Shown: positions 10,387 to 19,850 of the stretch, piece after piece
Layout of the letters: every line of letters starts with the position of its first letter
How positions within the stretch are numbered: position 1 is the first letter of the stretch
NCBI RefSeq assembly: GCF_018398395.1
Contig: NZ_JAHCBF010000002.1
Location: forward strand, 661,690 to 725,689
Length of the DNA: 64,000 nucleotides
Source of the DNA: Croceicoccus gelatinilyticus
GTDB lineage: Bacteria; Pseudomonadota; Alphaproteobacteria; Sphingomonadales; Sphingomonadaceae
Direction: 5' to 3'
The notes under the pieces: model-generated
The model's database searches: none
Told to the model about the DNA's origin: nothing
The model's input: only the letters and a program-made list of their open reading frames with translations
Position numbers and translations under genes: made by a program

Positions 10387-11315
10387 TGAAGACGCTCGTC
10401 TGGGTCGAACACGACAATTCGAACATGGCCGATGCTACGCTGGCCGCCGTCAGTGCCGCATCGAAGCTGGGTGAAGTGCACCTTCTGGTTGCAGGCTCGG
10501 GCTGCCGCGCGGTGGCCGAACAGGCTGCTGCTGTCGCTGGTGTGGGCAAGGTCCACCTTGCCGACGATGCGGCCTTTGCTAATGCCCTGGCTGAAAACGT
10601 CGCGCCGCTCGTCGTCGGTCTGATGGCCGATCACGACGCCTTCGTCGCGCCTGCCACCACCACCGGCAAGAACATCGCGCCGCGCGTCGCAGCGCTGCTC
10701 GACGTGATGCAGATCTCCGATATTCTCTCGGTCGAGGGTGAGAAGACCTTCACGCGTCCGATCTACGCCGGCAACGCCATCGCGACGGTCGAAAGCACCG
10801 ATGCGAAGCTGGTCATCACCGTGCGCGGCACTGCTTTCGACAAGGCAGAGGCCACGGGCGGTTCGGCAGCGATCGAGGATGTCGCCAGCACGGGTGATGC
10901 AGGCAAGTCGAGCTTCGTCGGCGCAGAAATCGCCGAAAGCGAACGCCCCGAGCTCACCAGCGCGAAGATCATCGTGTCGGGCGGCCGCGCCCTCAAGGAT
11001 GCTGAAACCTTCGAAGCGACCATCATGCCGCTTGCCGACAAGCTTGGCGCAGGCGTGGGCGCATCGCGCGCCGCGGTCGATGCGGGCTATGTCCCCAACG
11101 ACTACCAGGTCGGCCAGACCGGCAAGATCGTGGCACCGGAAGTCTACATCGCCATCGGCATTTCGGGCGCGATCCAGCACCTTGCCGGCATGAAGGATTC
11201 CAAGACCATCATCGCCATCAACAAGGACGAGGACGCCCCGATCTTCCAGGTCGCGGACATCGGCCTTGTTGCCGACCTCTACAAGGCGGTGCCGGAACTG
11301 ACCGAAAAGCTCTGA
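10386..11315 (+). CDS. etfA: Electron transfer flavoprotein subunit alpha
   Basis: A 309-residue ETF alpha subunit that binds FAD in its C-terminal domain. Visible signatures are [49 protein letters not shown] and [16 protein letters not shown]. The ATG shares a base with the etfB stop (TGATGA), giving a coupled etfBA operon closed by a terminator. Confidence 0.97.
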   Translation: MKTLVWVEHDNSNMADATLAAVSAASKLGEVHLLVAGSGCRAVAEQAAAVAGVGKVHLADDAAFANALAENVAPLVVGLMADHDAFVAPATTTGKNIAPRVAALLDVMQISDILSVEGEKTFTRPIYAGNAIATVESTDAKLVITVRGTAFDKAEATGGSAAIEDVASTGDAGKSSFVGAEIAESERPELTSAKIIVSGGRALKDAETFEATIMPLADKLGAGVGASRAAVDAGYVPNDYQVGQTGKIVAPEVYIAIGISGAIQHLAGMKDSKTIIAINKDEDAPIFQVADIGLVADLYKAVPELTEKL

Positions 11316-11340
11316 GCCTTTCGGACAACCGAACAAGCAA

Positions 11341-11375
11341 AGGGCGGCGCTGCAGCAGCGCCGCCCTTTCTTTTT
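11341..11375 (+). terminator. Intrinsic terminator of etfBA
   Basis: A perfect 12-bp stem (AGGGCGGCGCTG with CAGCGCCGCCCT, 3-nt loop) is followed by TTCTTTTT, 25 bp after the etfA stop. Confidence 0.95.
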
Positions 11376-11487
11376 GTGCGCAGCATCGGGGGTGATCGCG
11401 GTCCGGCCTTGGACTTGTCACGCGTTCTGCCTATCTCTGACGTAATCATCCGCGCGTTTTCTGCGCAAAGACCCCCTTGGGAGATAT

Positions 11488-12435
11488 ATGACCGAACGTA
11501 AGGACCCGCCGAAGGAGCCCGGACAGCCCGGCCCGCACGGCAAACCCGAAGCTGCAGACCGCGCGCTTACTCCGCGCAAGTTCTACAAGGCCGAACAGGA
11601 AGCCGCCTTCTCCGAAGGTTCGCCGCTCCACACGCCTCAGACCAGCCATCCGGCCTATCGCCTCGCTTTCCGCGACACCGACTTCCTGCTGCGCGACGAT
11701 CTTCGTCCCGTGCGCTTTCAGCTCGAATTGCTGAAGGCGGAAACGATGCTGGAAGAAGCGGGCGTCGGATCGATGCTCGTCATCTATGGCTCGGCCCGCA
11801 TCCCCTCGCCCGAAAAGGCAGAGGAACTGCTGGCAACCGCCGACACCGATCCGCGCGGGAAGGACGTGATCGAAAGCCTCGTCGCCAAGACCAAGTATTA
11901 CGAGGAAGCGCGCAAGCTGGCCTACATGGCAAGCGCGGCAGCCATCGTCGAAAACGGTGAGCGTCAGTTCGTAGTATGCTCGGGCGGCGGCCCGTCGATC
12001 ATGGAAGCGGCCAACCGCGGCGCGCATGAAGCGGGCGCGGAAAGCGTTGGCCTCAACATCGTCCTGCCGCATGAGCAGGCGCCGAACGAATACGTGACAC
12101 CGCGCCTTTCGCTGCAGTTCCACTACTTCGCGCTGCGCAAGATGCACTTCCTGATGCGTGCGCGTGCTCTGGCCGTCTTCCCAGGCGGGTTTGGCACGTT
12201 CGACGAGTTTTTCGAGACGCTGACCCTTGTCCAGACCGGCAAGATGAAGCCGATCCCGATCTTCCTGTTCGGACGCGAGTTCTGGGAAAAGGTCGTGAAC
12301 TTCGAGGCTCTGGCCGACGAAGGCGTGATCAGCCACGAAGACCTGAAGCTGTTCCGCATCGTCGACACTGCCGACGAAGCGTGGGAGCGGATCGTCAAGT
12401 TCTACAAGCTCAGCCCGGCGGCCAAGATCGCCTGA
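11488..12435 (+). CDS. LOG family protein (TIGR00730-type Rossmann fold)
   Basis: 315 residues. The motifs SGGGPSIMEAANRGAHEAG (about residues 165-183) and PGGFGTFDEFFETLT (about 231-245) match the PGGxGTxxE signature of LOG (cytokinin riboside 5'-monophosphate phosphoribohydrolase-like) proteins, once called lysine decarboxylases. The charged N-terminal region of about 60 residues makes it longer than the minimal 190-residue type. Members hydrolyse nucleoside monophosphates to base and ribose phosphate; the substrate here is unknown. It ends 3 bp from the convergent thiD gene. Confidence 0.88.
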   Translation: MTERKDPPKEPGQPGPHGKPEAADRALTPRKFYKAEQEAAFSEGSPLHTPQTSHPAYRLAFRDTDFLLRDDLRPVRFQLELLKAETMLEEAGVGSMLVIYGSARIPSPEKAEELLATADTDPRGKDVIESLVAKTKYYEEARKLAYMASAAAIVENGERQFVVCSGGGPSIMEAANRGAHEAGAESVGLNIVLPHEQAPNEYVTPRLSLQFHYFALRKMHFLMRARALAVFPGGFGTFDEFFETLTLVQTGKMKPIPIFLFGREFWEKVVNFEALADEGVISHEDLKLFRIVDTADEAWERIVKFYKLSPAAKIA

Positions 12436-12438
12436 CGA

Positions 12439-13188
12439 TCAGCGCACGGCCTGATGGCCGAGTGGGCCGTGCCCGGCACCGAACCCGGGCGCGGCCTCCA
12501 GCGCGGCGCGCACGAAATTGCGGGCCTGTTCGATGGCAGGCACCATGCCAAGCCCTGCCCCCAGCCCGCAGGCGATGGCACTTGCCGTCGTGCAGCCGGT
12601 GCCGTGCGTGTGCCGCGTCTCGATACGCGGAGCCGACCATTCGAGCGGTTCCTCACCGGGGCGATAGAGCCAGTCGGTCACTGTCTCACCCGGCGCATCG
12701 CCGCCCTTGGCGAGGAACGTGATGCCGCGCTCCTGCAAGGCCTTCACACCGCCGAGTGCATCGAGCTCCGGCACGTTGGGCGTGGTGATCGCGGCCATGG
12801 CCATCAAGCGTTCGAACGCGGCAATCGTATCGGCATCGGCAAGCACCGAGCCGCTGGTCGACACCATGACGGGATCGAACACGACCGGCGCATCGACACC
12901 TTCCAGCAGGTCCGCGACCGCATGGGCAATGGCAGGCGAGCCGAGCATGCCGATTTTTACGGCATCCACGCCGATATCGTCGATGCAGCTTTGCGCCTGC
13001 GCCGCGACCATTTCGGGCGACAGAACTTCAACCGCCTGAACGCCGGTCGTGTTCTGCGCCGTGATCGCGGTGATCGCGGTCATCGCATAACCGCCCAGCA
13101 TCGTAATCGTCTTGATATCGGCCTGAATGCCGGCGCCGCCCGAACTGTCCGAACCGGCAATGACCAGAACACGCGCCGGTGCGCTCAC
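12439..13188 (-). CDS. thiD: Hydroxymethylpyrimidine / phosphomethylpyrimidine kinase
   Basis: A 249-residue ribokinase-fold enzyme of thiamine synthesis that phosphorylates HMP and HMP-P. It shows IAGSDSSGGAGIQADIKT near the N-terminus, TAQNTTGV, a VFDPVMVSTSG segment and the anion-hole motif HTHGTGCTTASAIA. Its start overlaps the end of the DUF1272 gene by 4 bases, placing it last in a glmM-DUF1272-thiD run. No TPP riboswitch is visible. Confidence 0.95.
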   Translation of the reverse strand: MSAPARVLVIAGSDSSGGAGIQADIKTITMLGGYAMTAITAITAQNTTGVQAVEVLSPEMVAAQAQSCIDDIGVDAVKIGMLGSPAIAHAVADLLEGVDAPVVFDPVMVSTSGSVLADADTIAAFERLMAMAAITTPNVPELDALGGVKALQERGITFLAKGGDAPGETVTDWLYRPGEEPLEWSAPRIETRHTHGTGCTTASAIACGLGAGLGMVPAIEQARNFVRAALEAAPGFGAGHGPLGHQAVR

Positions 13189-13403
13189 CCTTGCGCGTCC
13201 TTCATCTTTTCAGCTTTCAACTGGTTCGATGCCGAACGCGTCGGCCTGTCGACCAGTTCGCCGCCGCATTTGGGACAAAGATCGTCCAAGTCCTCGGCAC
13301 ATTCTGCGCAGTAGGTGCATTCGAAGCTGCAGATGAACGCGCCGGGCGCTGCTGCCGGAAGGTCCGCTTCGCAGCGTTCGCAGTGGGGTCGCATTTCCAG
13401 CAT
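13185..13403 (-). CDS. DUF1272 small cysteine-rich protein
   Basis: A 72-residue protein with nine cysteines arranged as CERC, CSFECTYCAEC and CPKCGGEL, matching the DUF1272 family. The paired cysteines suggest zinc binding, like a small zinc ribbon; no function is established. It overlaps thiD by 4 bases and glmM by one base, so all three are probably translated from one mRNA. Confidence 0.9.
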   Translation of the reverse strand: MLEMRPHCERCEADLPAAAPGAFICSFECTYCAECAEDLDDLCPKCGGELVDRPTRSASNQLKAEKMKDAQG

Positions 13404-14740
13404 CAGGAACTCGCCTCCTTCACCGCGTCGCAGATCGCATCGACGACCTGTTCGACCTCGGCGGCATCATCACCTTCGGCCATGACACGAACGACCGGCT
13501 CTGTCCCCGACTTACGAATGACGACGCGGCCCTTGCCCGCCAGAACGCCTTCACCATTCGCGATCGCGTCCTTCACTTGCGGGGTTTCCAGCGGATTGCC
13601 GGAGTAGCGAACGTTCTTCAGGATCTGCGGCACCGGATCGAACAGGTGCAGCAGTTCGCTCGCCTTCTTGCCTGACTGGACCAGCGCGGCCAGCACTTGC
13701 AGCGCCGCAACCGTGCCGTCACCGGTCGTCGCATGGTCGAGCAGGATCATGTGGCCCGACTGCTCGCCGCCGACGTTGAAATCGCCCGCGCGCATCGCCT
13801 CCAGCACGTAACGGTCGCCGACAGCGGTGCGCACCAGGCTCAGCCCCTCCCCTTCGAGGAAGCGTTCGAGGCCGAGGTTGCTCATCACCGTGGCCACCAC
13901 GCCACCGCCCCTCAGGCGGCCCTGCCGGTTCCAGTCGCGCCCGATCAGCGCCATGATCTGGTCGCCGTCCACGGTCTTGCCCTTCTCGTCCACCACGATC
14001 AGGCGGTCCGCATCCCCGTCGAGCGCGATGCCGATGTCGGCTTCTTCTTCTACGACGCGCTTCTTGATCGCGTCGACCGCAGTCGAACCGACGTCGCGGT
14101 TGATGTTCAGACCGTCGGGCGACACGCCCATCTCGATCACTTCCGCGCCCAGTTCCCAAAGCGCGGGCGGGGTCACGTCGTAGGCAGCGCCGTTCGCGCA
14201 ATCGATCACGATCTTCAGGCCGTCGAGCCGGACCATGTTTGGCAGCGATGCCTTTACTGCGTGGATATAGCGTCCGCGCGCGTCATCGATGCGGCGGGCG
14301 CGCCCGATGTCCTGCGGGGGGACGAGAAGCTGTTCCTGGTCGATCATCATCTCGACCGCGAGTTCATCCTCGTCCGAAAGCTTGAAACCGTCGGGCCCGA
14401 ACAGCTTGATGCCGTTGTCCTCGAACGGGTTGTGACTGGCCGAGATCATGACGCCCAGATCGGCACGCATCGAACGGGCGAGCAGCGCGACCGCCGGCGT
14501 CGGCATCGGGCCAAGCAGCACGACATCCATGCCCACGCTGGTGAACCCTGCCACCATCGCGCTTTCCATCATGTAGCCGGACAGGCGCGTGTCCTTGCCG
14601 ATCACCACGCGGTGCTTGTGCCCGCCGCGCAGGAAATAAGTGCCCGCGGCCTGGCCGACCTTCATCGCCATCGACGCGGTCATGTTGCCGGAATTGGTGC
14701 GCCCCCTGATCCCGTCGGTGCCGAAATACTTGCGTCCCAA
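13403..14740 (-). CDS. glmM: Phosphoglucosamine mutase
   Basis: A 445-residue alpha-D-phosphohexomutase that interconverts glucosamine-6-P and glucosamine-1-P for peptidoglycan and LPS precursors. It starts [13 protein letters not shown]. The active-site phosphoserine is Ser102 in [13 protein letters not shown], the Mg loop is LDGDADR, the sugar-binding loop is GGEQSGHMI and the phosphate-binding loop is [14 protein letters not shown]. It is first of the overlapping glmM-DUF1272-thiD set and divergent from sodB, with 215 bp between. Confidence 0.97.
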   Translation of the reverse strand: MGRKYFGTDGIRGRTNSGNMTASMAMKVGQAAGTYFLRGGHKHRVVIGKDTRLSGYMMESAMVAGFTSVGMDVVLLGPMPTPAVALLARSMRADLGVMISASHNPFEDNGIKLFGPDGFKLSDEDELAVEMMIDQEQLLVPPQDIGRARRIDDARGRYIHAVKASLPNMVRLDGLKIVIDCANGAAYDVTPPALWELGAEVIEMGVSPDGLNINRDVGSTAVDAIKKRVVEEEADIGIALDGDADRLIVVDEKGKTVDGDQIMALIGRDWNRQGRLRGGGVVATVMSNLGLERFLEGEGLSLVRTAVGDRYVLEAMRAGDFNVGGEQSGHMILLDHATTGDGTVAALQVLAALVQSGKKASELLHLFDPVPQILKNVRYSGNPLETPQVKDAIANGEGVLAGKGRVVIRKSGTEPVVRVMAEGDDAAEVEQVVDAICDAVKEASS

Positions 14741-14955
14741 GTCGCGTCCTTCTTCGTTTCAATCCTGTTGGAAAGCCAATGAGCCAAGGCCGATGGCAGT
14801 TCCCCGCCCGTCATGACACCCCCGATGGCGCGCGTGAAGGCGGATGGTGCACGTTCGAACGCGAAATATACCCGAAACTGCAACTTGAACCTGCGCAATG
14901 CGTTTACACATATGAACGCGAGACAACAAAACGCGACCGTCCAAGGAGTTTAAAG

Positions 14956-15576
14956 ATGGCCATTGCCTTTCCCGACCTGCCCTATGCCCACGATGCGCTG
15001 AGCCCGGCGATCGGTTCGGAAACGCTGCAGACCCACCACGGCAAGCATCACAAGGCTTACGTCGACAAGACGAACGCCGCGATCGAAGGCACCGACCTTG
15101 CAGACGCTTCGCTGGAATCGATCATCGCCAAGGCTGATGAAACCGGCAACGCGGGCCTGTTCAACAATTCGGCACAGAGCTGGAACCACGCCTTTTACTG
15201 GCACTCGATGGCCCCTTCGAGCGAAGGCCCGAGCGGTGACCTGCTCGACGCGATCAATGCCGCATTCGGCTCGGTCGATGCGCTGGTCGAAAAGCTGCAG
15301 TCGGCTGGTGCCGGCCACTTCGCATCGGGCTGGGTCTGGCTGGCCGCTGACGCGGACGGCAAGCTCTCGGTCGAAGAAACGCACGATGCGGGCACGCTCG
15401 CCATCGGCGGCAAGAACCCTCTCCTCACGCTCGACGTGTGGGAACACGCTTACTACCTCGACCACAAGAACGTGCGTCCCGACTACCTGAAGGCCGTCAG
15501 CACCGGCCACATCAACTGGGACTTCGCGGCAGAGAACTACAAGCGTGGTTCGATCTGGTCGTACCCCTCGGCCTGA
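14956..15576 (+). CDS. sodB: Superoxide dismutase, iron type
   Basis: A 206-residue Fe/Mn SOD. Metal-ligand regions are LQTHHGKHHKAYVDK, SWNHAFYWHSM and LDVWEHAYYLDHKN. The GAGHFASGWVWL stretch and the length resemble Fe-type enzymes. No signal peptide is seen, so it is cytosolic. The chosen ATG follows AAGGAGTTTAAAG, a strong ribosome binding site; the frame is open further upstream to 14779 but lacks conserved sequence. The gene is monocistronic with its own terminator. Confidence 0.96.
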   Translation: MAIAFPDLPYAHDALSPAIGSETLQTHHGKHHKAYVDKTNAAIEGTDLADASLESIIAKADETGNAGLFNNSAQSWNHAFYWHSMAPSSEGPSGDLLDAINAAFGSVDALVEKLQSAGAGHFASGWVWLAADADGKLSVEETHDAGTLAIGGKNPLLTLDVWEHAYYLDHKNVRPDYLKAVSTGHINWDFAAENYKRGSIWSYPSA

Positions 15577-15600
15577 GCCGGGAACACCTGAACAAGCGAA

Positions 15601-15635
15601 AGGCCGGGATCGTCTCCCGGCCTTTTTCTTTTGCG
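15601..15635 (+). terminator. Intrinsic terminator of sodB
   Basis: The stem AGGCCGGGA / TCCCGGCCT with a 5-nt loop is followed by TTTTCTTTT, 24 bp after the sodB stop. Part of it may also serve the convergent AI-2E transporter gene ending at 15649. Confidence 0.88.
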
Positions 15636-15648
15636 CCTTCGCCACGTG

Positions 15649-16857
15649 TCAGGCGCCTGCTTCGTCTTCCTCTTGTGGTCGCAGAAACAGCGGTTCGCCG
15701 AACAGGAAACCGATGATGTTGGGATGTCCCAGATGTTCGAACAGGGCCATCAGGGTGATGAGGATGGGCATCGAAAGCACCGCGCCCAGAACGCCCCAGA
15801 CCCAAGTGAAATAGCTGATCCCGATCAGGATCACGACCGGGTTCATCGTGAAGCGCGCACCAAGGATCGCAGGTGTGACCGCATTGGCCTCGATCGTGTG
15901 CAGGCCAAGATAGGCCGCCGCCGGAACCAGCCCCATCAGGATCGTGTCCGCCGTGCCCATGCCGACCAGCAGCAGGATCGCCGTCATCGCAAAAGGCCCG
16001 ATATAGGGCAGGAAGTTGAGCAGGGCGGCCAGACCGCCCCACATGATCGGCGCCTCGAGCCCGATGGCCCACGCGCCCAGCGCGGCAACGACGCCGACGC
16101 CCAGATTGATGAGGCCCACCGTCAGGATATAACTAGCCACGCGGTCCTGCACTTCGCGAAGAGCACGCGCCGCTTTCAGCGAAGCACCGAATTCCGCACG
16201 TTCAAGGAGGAGCCGGTGCCGCATGCGCGTCCGCGCCTCGATCATGAAAAACGCCATGAGGAACGTGAGCAGCGTTTCCAGAATGACCGTCGGAGTCGCC
16301 AAGGCCACACGCTCGATCATAGATGGCGTGGCGACGACGACTTCCTGGCCCTGCTTGGGCCCGCTCAACTTGCCAATGCGTTCGCCAAGGTCGTTGATCC
16401 AGTCGAGCTGTCCGCGCAGCTGCCCGAACGACTTGTCGATCGACGCGATCATTTGTGGAACCTGATCGAACAGGTCCGCCGCAGGTTGCAGGATGGCCGT
16501 CGCGGCCAGGACCAGCACGCCGATGAAGATCACGACCGCCAGCAGGGACGCGATCACGTTCGGGATACCGATGGAATTGATCTTGTCAGCAAGCGGCGAG
16601 AGCAGGATCGTCAGCACCACGGCCGTCACCAGCGGCAGAAAGACGATCGACCCGATCGACAGCACGAAAGGCAGGGCCAGGAACAAGCCCAGCCCGATCA
16701 TCAACAGCAATGCAGAAGCAAGTCGCCCGAGGTCGAGATCCGCACCGGCGGTGCGGCCGCCAAGGTCTGGCCCGGCAGCGTTGCCGGCCAGCCGCTCAAG
16801 CCGCTGTGCGTTGGTTTCTTCCCTGTCTTGATCCCGATCCTGATCGTCGTCCGCCAT
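15649..16857 (-). CDS. AI-2E family (PerM-type) membrane transporter
   Basis: A 402-residue polytopic membrane protein with a polar N-terminal tail of about 50 residues, two tandem N-terminal helices, a soluble loop (about residues 130-230) and a C-terminal helix bundle containing GGLAALLNFLPYIGPF, the hallmark of the family. Members export AI-2 or small ions, but the substrate usually cannot be inferred. It begins 19 bp after ecfG on the same strand with no terminator between, so it may be read from the stress-regulated nepR-ecfG promoter. Confidence 0.9.
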   Translation of the reverse strand: MADDDQDRDQDREETNAQRLERLAGNAAGPDLGGRTAGADLDLGRLASALLLMIGLGLFLALPFVLSIGSIVFLPLVTAVVLTILLSPLADKINSIGIPNVIASLLAVVIFIGVLVLAATAILQPAADLFDQVPQMIASIDKSFGQLRGQLDWINDLGERIGKLSGPKQGQEVVVATPSMIERVALATPTVILETLLTFLMAFFMIEARTRMRHRLLLERAEFGASLKAARALREVQDRVASYILTVGLINLGVGVVAALGAWAIGLEAPIMWGGLAALLNFLPYIGPFAMTAILLLVGMGTADTILMGLVPAAAYLGLHTIEANAVTPAILGARFTMNPVVILIGISYFTWVWGVLGAVLSMPILITLMALFEHLGHPNIIGFLFGEPLFLRPQEEDEAGA

Positions 16858-16876
16858 GGCAGCCCTCCGGCCGCTT

Positions 16877-17527
16877 CTAGCGGTTTACGTTGACCTGCGG
16901 CTCGGCCATGTCGTCGAGCTCACCCATGATCGCACGGTGCGCGGCGGCATCCTCGATCGAACGCTGGGGGATGTCGCCCTCTTCCAGCATCGAGGTAAGC
17001 GCAGCGCGGGCGCGGCCCACGCGGCTCTTGATCGTGCCGACGGCGCAATCGCAGATTTCCGCCGCTTCTTCATAGCTGAAGCCGCCCGCGCCCACGAGCA
17101 GCAGAGCCTCACGCCGTTCGGGCGGAAGGGTCAGCAGCGCGCGGTGCATGTCCGACAGGTGCAGCGGACCTTCCTGTGCCGCAGGCGCGGTCAGGATGCG
17201 TTCGGCCACGGTTTCATCGTAGTCGGCGCGGAACCGGTTGCGGCGCATGTCTGTGAGGTATGCATTGCGCAGGATCACGAAAGTCCAGGCGCGCATCGAC
17301 GTGCCGGGCTGGAACCTCTCTTGCGCGGCCCATGCCTTCATCAGGGCTTCCTGCACGAGATCGTCGGCCACGTCGGGCCGGCCGCACAGGCCGCGGGCAA
17401 ATGCACGCAGATGGGGAATGACTTCGGTCAGCTCTCGCTTGAAATCGTGCGCACGCGCACGTTCTTCGGCCTCAGAGCGCTCGGGCACCGCAGCAGGCTG
17501 CGCCTCGCTAGTCGCGTTCTTGGCCAT
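16877..17527 (-). CDS. ecfG: EcfG-type general stress response sigma factor
   Basis: A 216-residue ECF sigma factor. Region 2 includes LPHLRAFARGL-like sequence, PDVADDLVQEALMKAW and the WTFVILRNAYLTDMRR -10-binding helix. Region 4 includes LPPERREALLLVG, FSYEEAAEICDCAVGTIKSRVGRAR and supplies the -35-binding HTH. A short N-terminal extension precedes region 2. The start ATG overlaps the nepR stop (TAATG), the canonical anti-sigma/sigma arrangement. It should direct transcription from GGAAC-N16/17-CGTT promoters, two perfect examples of which lie in this locus. NepR sequesters it in unstressed cells. Confidence 0.95.
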   Translation of the reverse strand: MAKNATSEAQPAAVPERSEAEERARAHDFKRELTEVIPHLRAFARGLCGRPDVADDLVQEALMKAWAAQERFQPGTSMRAWTFVILRNAYLTDMRRNRFRADYDETVAERILTAPAAQEGPLHLSDMHRALLTLPPERREALLLVGAGGFSYEEAAEICDCAVGTIKSRVGRARAALTSMLEEGDIPQRSIEDAAAHRAIMGELDDMAEPQVNVNR

Positions 17528-17706
17528 TACTCCTCCGTGTCAAACTTGGAGAGGAGATCGTTGAAACTGTCCGGAAGCGGTTCCTCCACCACCGAGTCGT
17601 AGAGCTGCCGCAGGCCCGACGCCCAATCAGGGCGCTTTTCGGGCTTCTTCTGCCGCTCTGTCTCGTCGTCCTTTTTCTTCACGTCCCTCATTCGCTTGTC
17701 TGTCAT
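17527..17706 (-). CDS. nepR: Anti-sigma factor NepR
   Basis: A 59-residue protein with a charged N-terminus and the conserved core GLRQLYDSVVEEPLPDSFND LL, which matches the two-helix NepR motif that clamps EcfG and, on phosphorylation, is captured by PhyR. The long open frame (to 17931) carries no conserved sequence upstream of the ATG at 17706, which gives the usual NepR length. Its TAA overlaps the ecfG ATG. About 100 nt of leader separates the start codon from a perfect EcfG promoter. Confidence 0.93.
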   Translation of the reverse strand: MTDKRMRDVKKKDDETERQKKPEKRPDWASGLRQLYDSVVEEPLPDSFNDLLSKFDTEE

Positions 17707-17805
17707 CTCGAGCACTGCGACCCCTTGCCGGTGTTCAAAGCCGTAAGCCGAACCGGCAACTGCTGTCCGCTGACGTTTCAGAAATATATCAAACACACTG
17801 GCGGG

Positions 17806-17830
17806 AACGAAACGGCACGCGATTGGTTCC
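17806..17830 (-). promoter_or_regulatory. EcfG-dependent promoter of nepR-ecfG
   Basis: On the minus strand GGAAC (17830-17826) is followed by exactly 16 nt and CGTT (17809-17806), the consensus of alphaproteobacterial EcfG promoters. It points towards nepR, 100 bp away, and indicates positive autoregulation of the sigma factor operon. Confidence 0.9.
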
Positions 17831-17959
17831 CGCGAATGGATGTAATAATGAAAGAGGCCGGATTTGCCTGTTTGCTCGTCGATGCTGCCTGATGGTTTCC
17901 CGCGTGAACACGACAGTATCACATGCCTCATCCCGGCAGGATTCTGATCTGAGCAAAAC

Positions 17960-19693
17960 GTGGAAGTTCAGCCCCACCCTCTGAAAAGCGCCGCTCATGT
18001 GAAAGAGCGCCGCGGCCGCCGTGCCGACCCTCGGCTCGGCCGCGTGTTGCGCGGGTTTGCCCGTTTTCCCCGCGCGCTGCCGATCGGCATCTTCGTCGCC
18101 ATCGCGCTGCTGACTGGTGTCGGCGTCTGGGCGATCGAGATGGCGCAGAAGGATGCACGACGCACCGAACTCAGCCAGATCGCCACCGGTGCCAGCGCGG
18201 CGCTGGAACGGCGCGCCAATGCCAATGCCGCCTATCTGCGATCGGGCGCAGCCCTGCTCGCCACGCAGGACGACGTTCCCGCCTCGCTGTTCCGTACTTT
18301 TGTCGGGCAGCTCCGCCTCGATGCGAATTTTCGCGGCGCAGAAGGTATCGGCTGGGCCGAGCGGGTCGACAGCAACGATATCCCCGCATTCGAGGCGAAA
18401 CAGGACGAATTGGGCGCGACCGACTTCGCCGTCCACCCCCTTCCCCGTTCGGACCAGGCCTATGCCGTCCCGGTGACCTATCTCCAGCCGCTGACAGACC
18501 GGAACCGCCGCGCCATCGGCTTCAACATGTTCTCCGAACGCACCCGCCGTATCGCCATGCTCGAGGCTGAACGCCTTGCCCGCCCGACCGCGTCGGGACG
18601 GGTCGTCTTGGTGCAGGAAGGGACCCAGACCACGGCGCCCGGCTTTCTTATCTATATGCCGGTGTTCAAGATCGATCCTGCCGGCGGCCGTCGCCTGCAA
18701 GGCTATGTCTATAGCCCGTTCAACGCGCAGGACTTCGTGGAATCCGCGCTGGAAGGGGAATTGCCCAACCGTGCGCGCATCGGGCTTTATGACGGCCCCA
18801 TCGCATCCGATAACCTGCTTGCCGAGATTTCGACCGGCGAAACAGGCGGAGAGAGCCTGACGCGGCAGATTTCCATCGGCAACCGCACTTTCACGATGGA
18901 AGTGCATTCGTTGAAAAGTTCGGTGCTGAGCGATGTGGCCGTGATTGTCCTGCTCTCTGGCCTTGTCGTCGCCAGCCTTGCGCTTGCCATTGCATGGCTG
19001 CTGACGCGCCAGGCGGCAGAGGCGCGGCAGGTCATCGGTATTCTTGAGGAACAGGCCGCGATCCGCAATTCGCTGACGCGAGAGCTGAACCACCGTGTGA
19101 AGAATACTTTGGCCAATGTCTTGTCGATCGTGTCGCTGACGCGGCGGCGCGCGACATCGCTGGATGCGTTCGCCACCTCGCTCGATGGTCGCATCCGCGC
19201 ACTTTCGGCAACACATGACCTCCTGACCCAGTCGGAATGGGGCACCACACCGGTAAAGTCGGTGATCGAAGTCGAGATGGCGCCTTATGCTCTGGGCCGC
19301 GATTCCATTGTCGAGATGGACGGCCCCGAGGTCGAACTGGCGCCAAACGATGCCCTTTCGCTTGGCCTTGCGATCCACGAACTGGCGACCAATGCGGCAA
19401 AATTCGGCGCGCTCAGCGTGCCGGGCGGCAAGGTCTCGGTCGACTGGGACCTTGTTTCGGAAAATCTCGTCCGCGTACGCTGGAAGGAAAGCGACGGCCC
19501 GACCGTGTCGGACGACCGTCCGCGTGGCTTCGGCACCGAACTGATCGAGAAGATCGTCGCCCACGAATTGCGCAACCCCGTCGATCTTGTCTTCGAGGCG
19601 AGTGGCGTGCGTTGTACGATGCTGATCCCTGTCCGCACCCGCAGCGAATTCATGATCCGCGCGCGGCAGGAGCGTGAAAAGAACCGGGGCTAG
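17960..19693 (+). CDS. CHASE-domain HWE/HisKA_2 sensor histidine kinase (PhyP/Pak-like)
   Basis: 577 residues, starting at a GTG (an in-frame GTG at 17999 is an alternative). TM1 lies at about 40-58 (PIGIFVAIALLTGVGVWAI). A periplasmic CHASE-type sensor spans about 64-320 (FRGAEGIGWAERV, RRAIGFNMFSE). TM2 lies at about 323-347. The dimerisation domain has RELNHRVKNTLANVL with phospho-acceptor His378, the HisKA_2/HWE signature, and the ATPase has LGLAIHELATNAAKFGALS. Its position between nepR-ecfG and phyR suggests it controls PhyR phosphorylation, as PhyP or Pak kinases do in Sphingomonas; it could act as kinase or phosphatase. The ligand is unknown. Confidence 0.9.
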   Translation: MEVQPHPLKSAAHVKERRGRRADPRLGRVLRGFARFPRALPIGIFVAIALLTGVGVWAIEMAQKDARRTELSQIATGASAALERRANANAAYLRSGAALLATQDDVPASLFRTFVGQLRLDANFRGAEGIGWAERVDSNDIPAFEAKQDELGATDFAVHPLPRSDQAYAVPVTYLQPLTDRNRRAIGFNMFSERTRRIAMLEAERLARPTASGRVVLVQEGTQTTAPGFLIYMPVFKIDPAGGRRLQGYVYSPFNAQDFVESALEGELPNRARIGLYDGPIASDNLLAEISTGETGGESLTRQISIGNRTFTMEVHSLKSSVLSDVAVIVLLSGLVVASLALAIAWLLTRQAAEARQVIGILEEQAAIRNSLTRELNHRVKNTLANVLSIVSLTRRRATSLDAFATSLDGRIRALSATHDLLTQSEWGTTPVKSVIEVEMAPYALGRDSIVEMDGPEVELAPNDALSLGLAIHELATNAAKFGALSVPGGKVSVDWDLVSENLVRVRWKESDGPTVSDDRPRGFGTELIEKIVAHELRNPVDLVFEASGVRCTMLIPVRTRSEFMIRARQEREKNRG

Positions 19694-19792
19694 GGGTTAG
19701 CGTAAACGGAGGCGATCGGCTGTGAGGGCCCGCTGCGTTAGCCTTCCGACAAGTCTGCCCACCATTCCTCTCTCGCAGGTCGCCAGACACGA

Positions 19793-19833
19793 AAAGGCCC
19801 GCTGCTCGAACCTGAGCAGCGGGCCTTTCGTTT
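19793..19833. terminator. Bidirectional terminator between kinase gene and phyR
   Basis: A perfect 15-bp stem (AAAGGCCCGCTGCTC with GAGCAGCGGGCCTTT, 6-nt loop) with A/T-rich flanks on both sides lies between two convergent genes, so it can end both transcripts. Confidence 0.9.
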
Positions 19834-19850
19834 GGCTCTTGCAGCGCGCC

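Noticed and set aside
12439..14740. TPP riboswitch controlling thiD
   Set aside because: thiD is last in an overlapping run with glmM and DUF1272 and has no leader.
17789..19564. 591-codon minus-strand open frame opposite the histidine kinase gene
   Set aside because: It is a shadow of the CHASE/HWE kinase in GC-rich DNA: the plus frame has clear domains, the minus frame has none.
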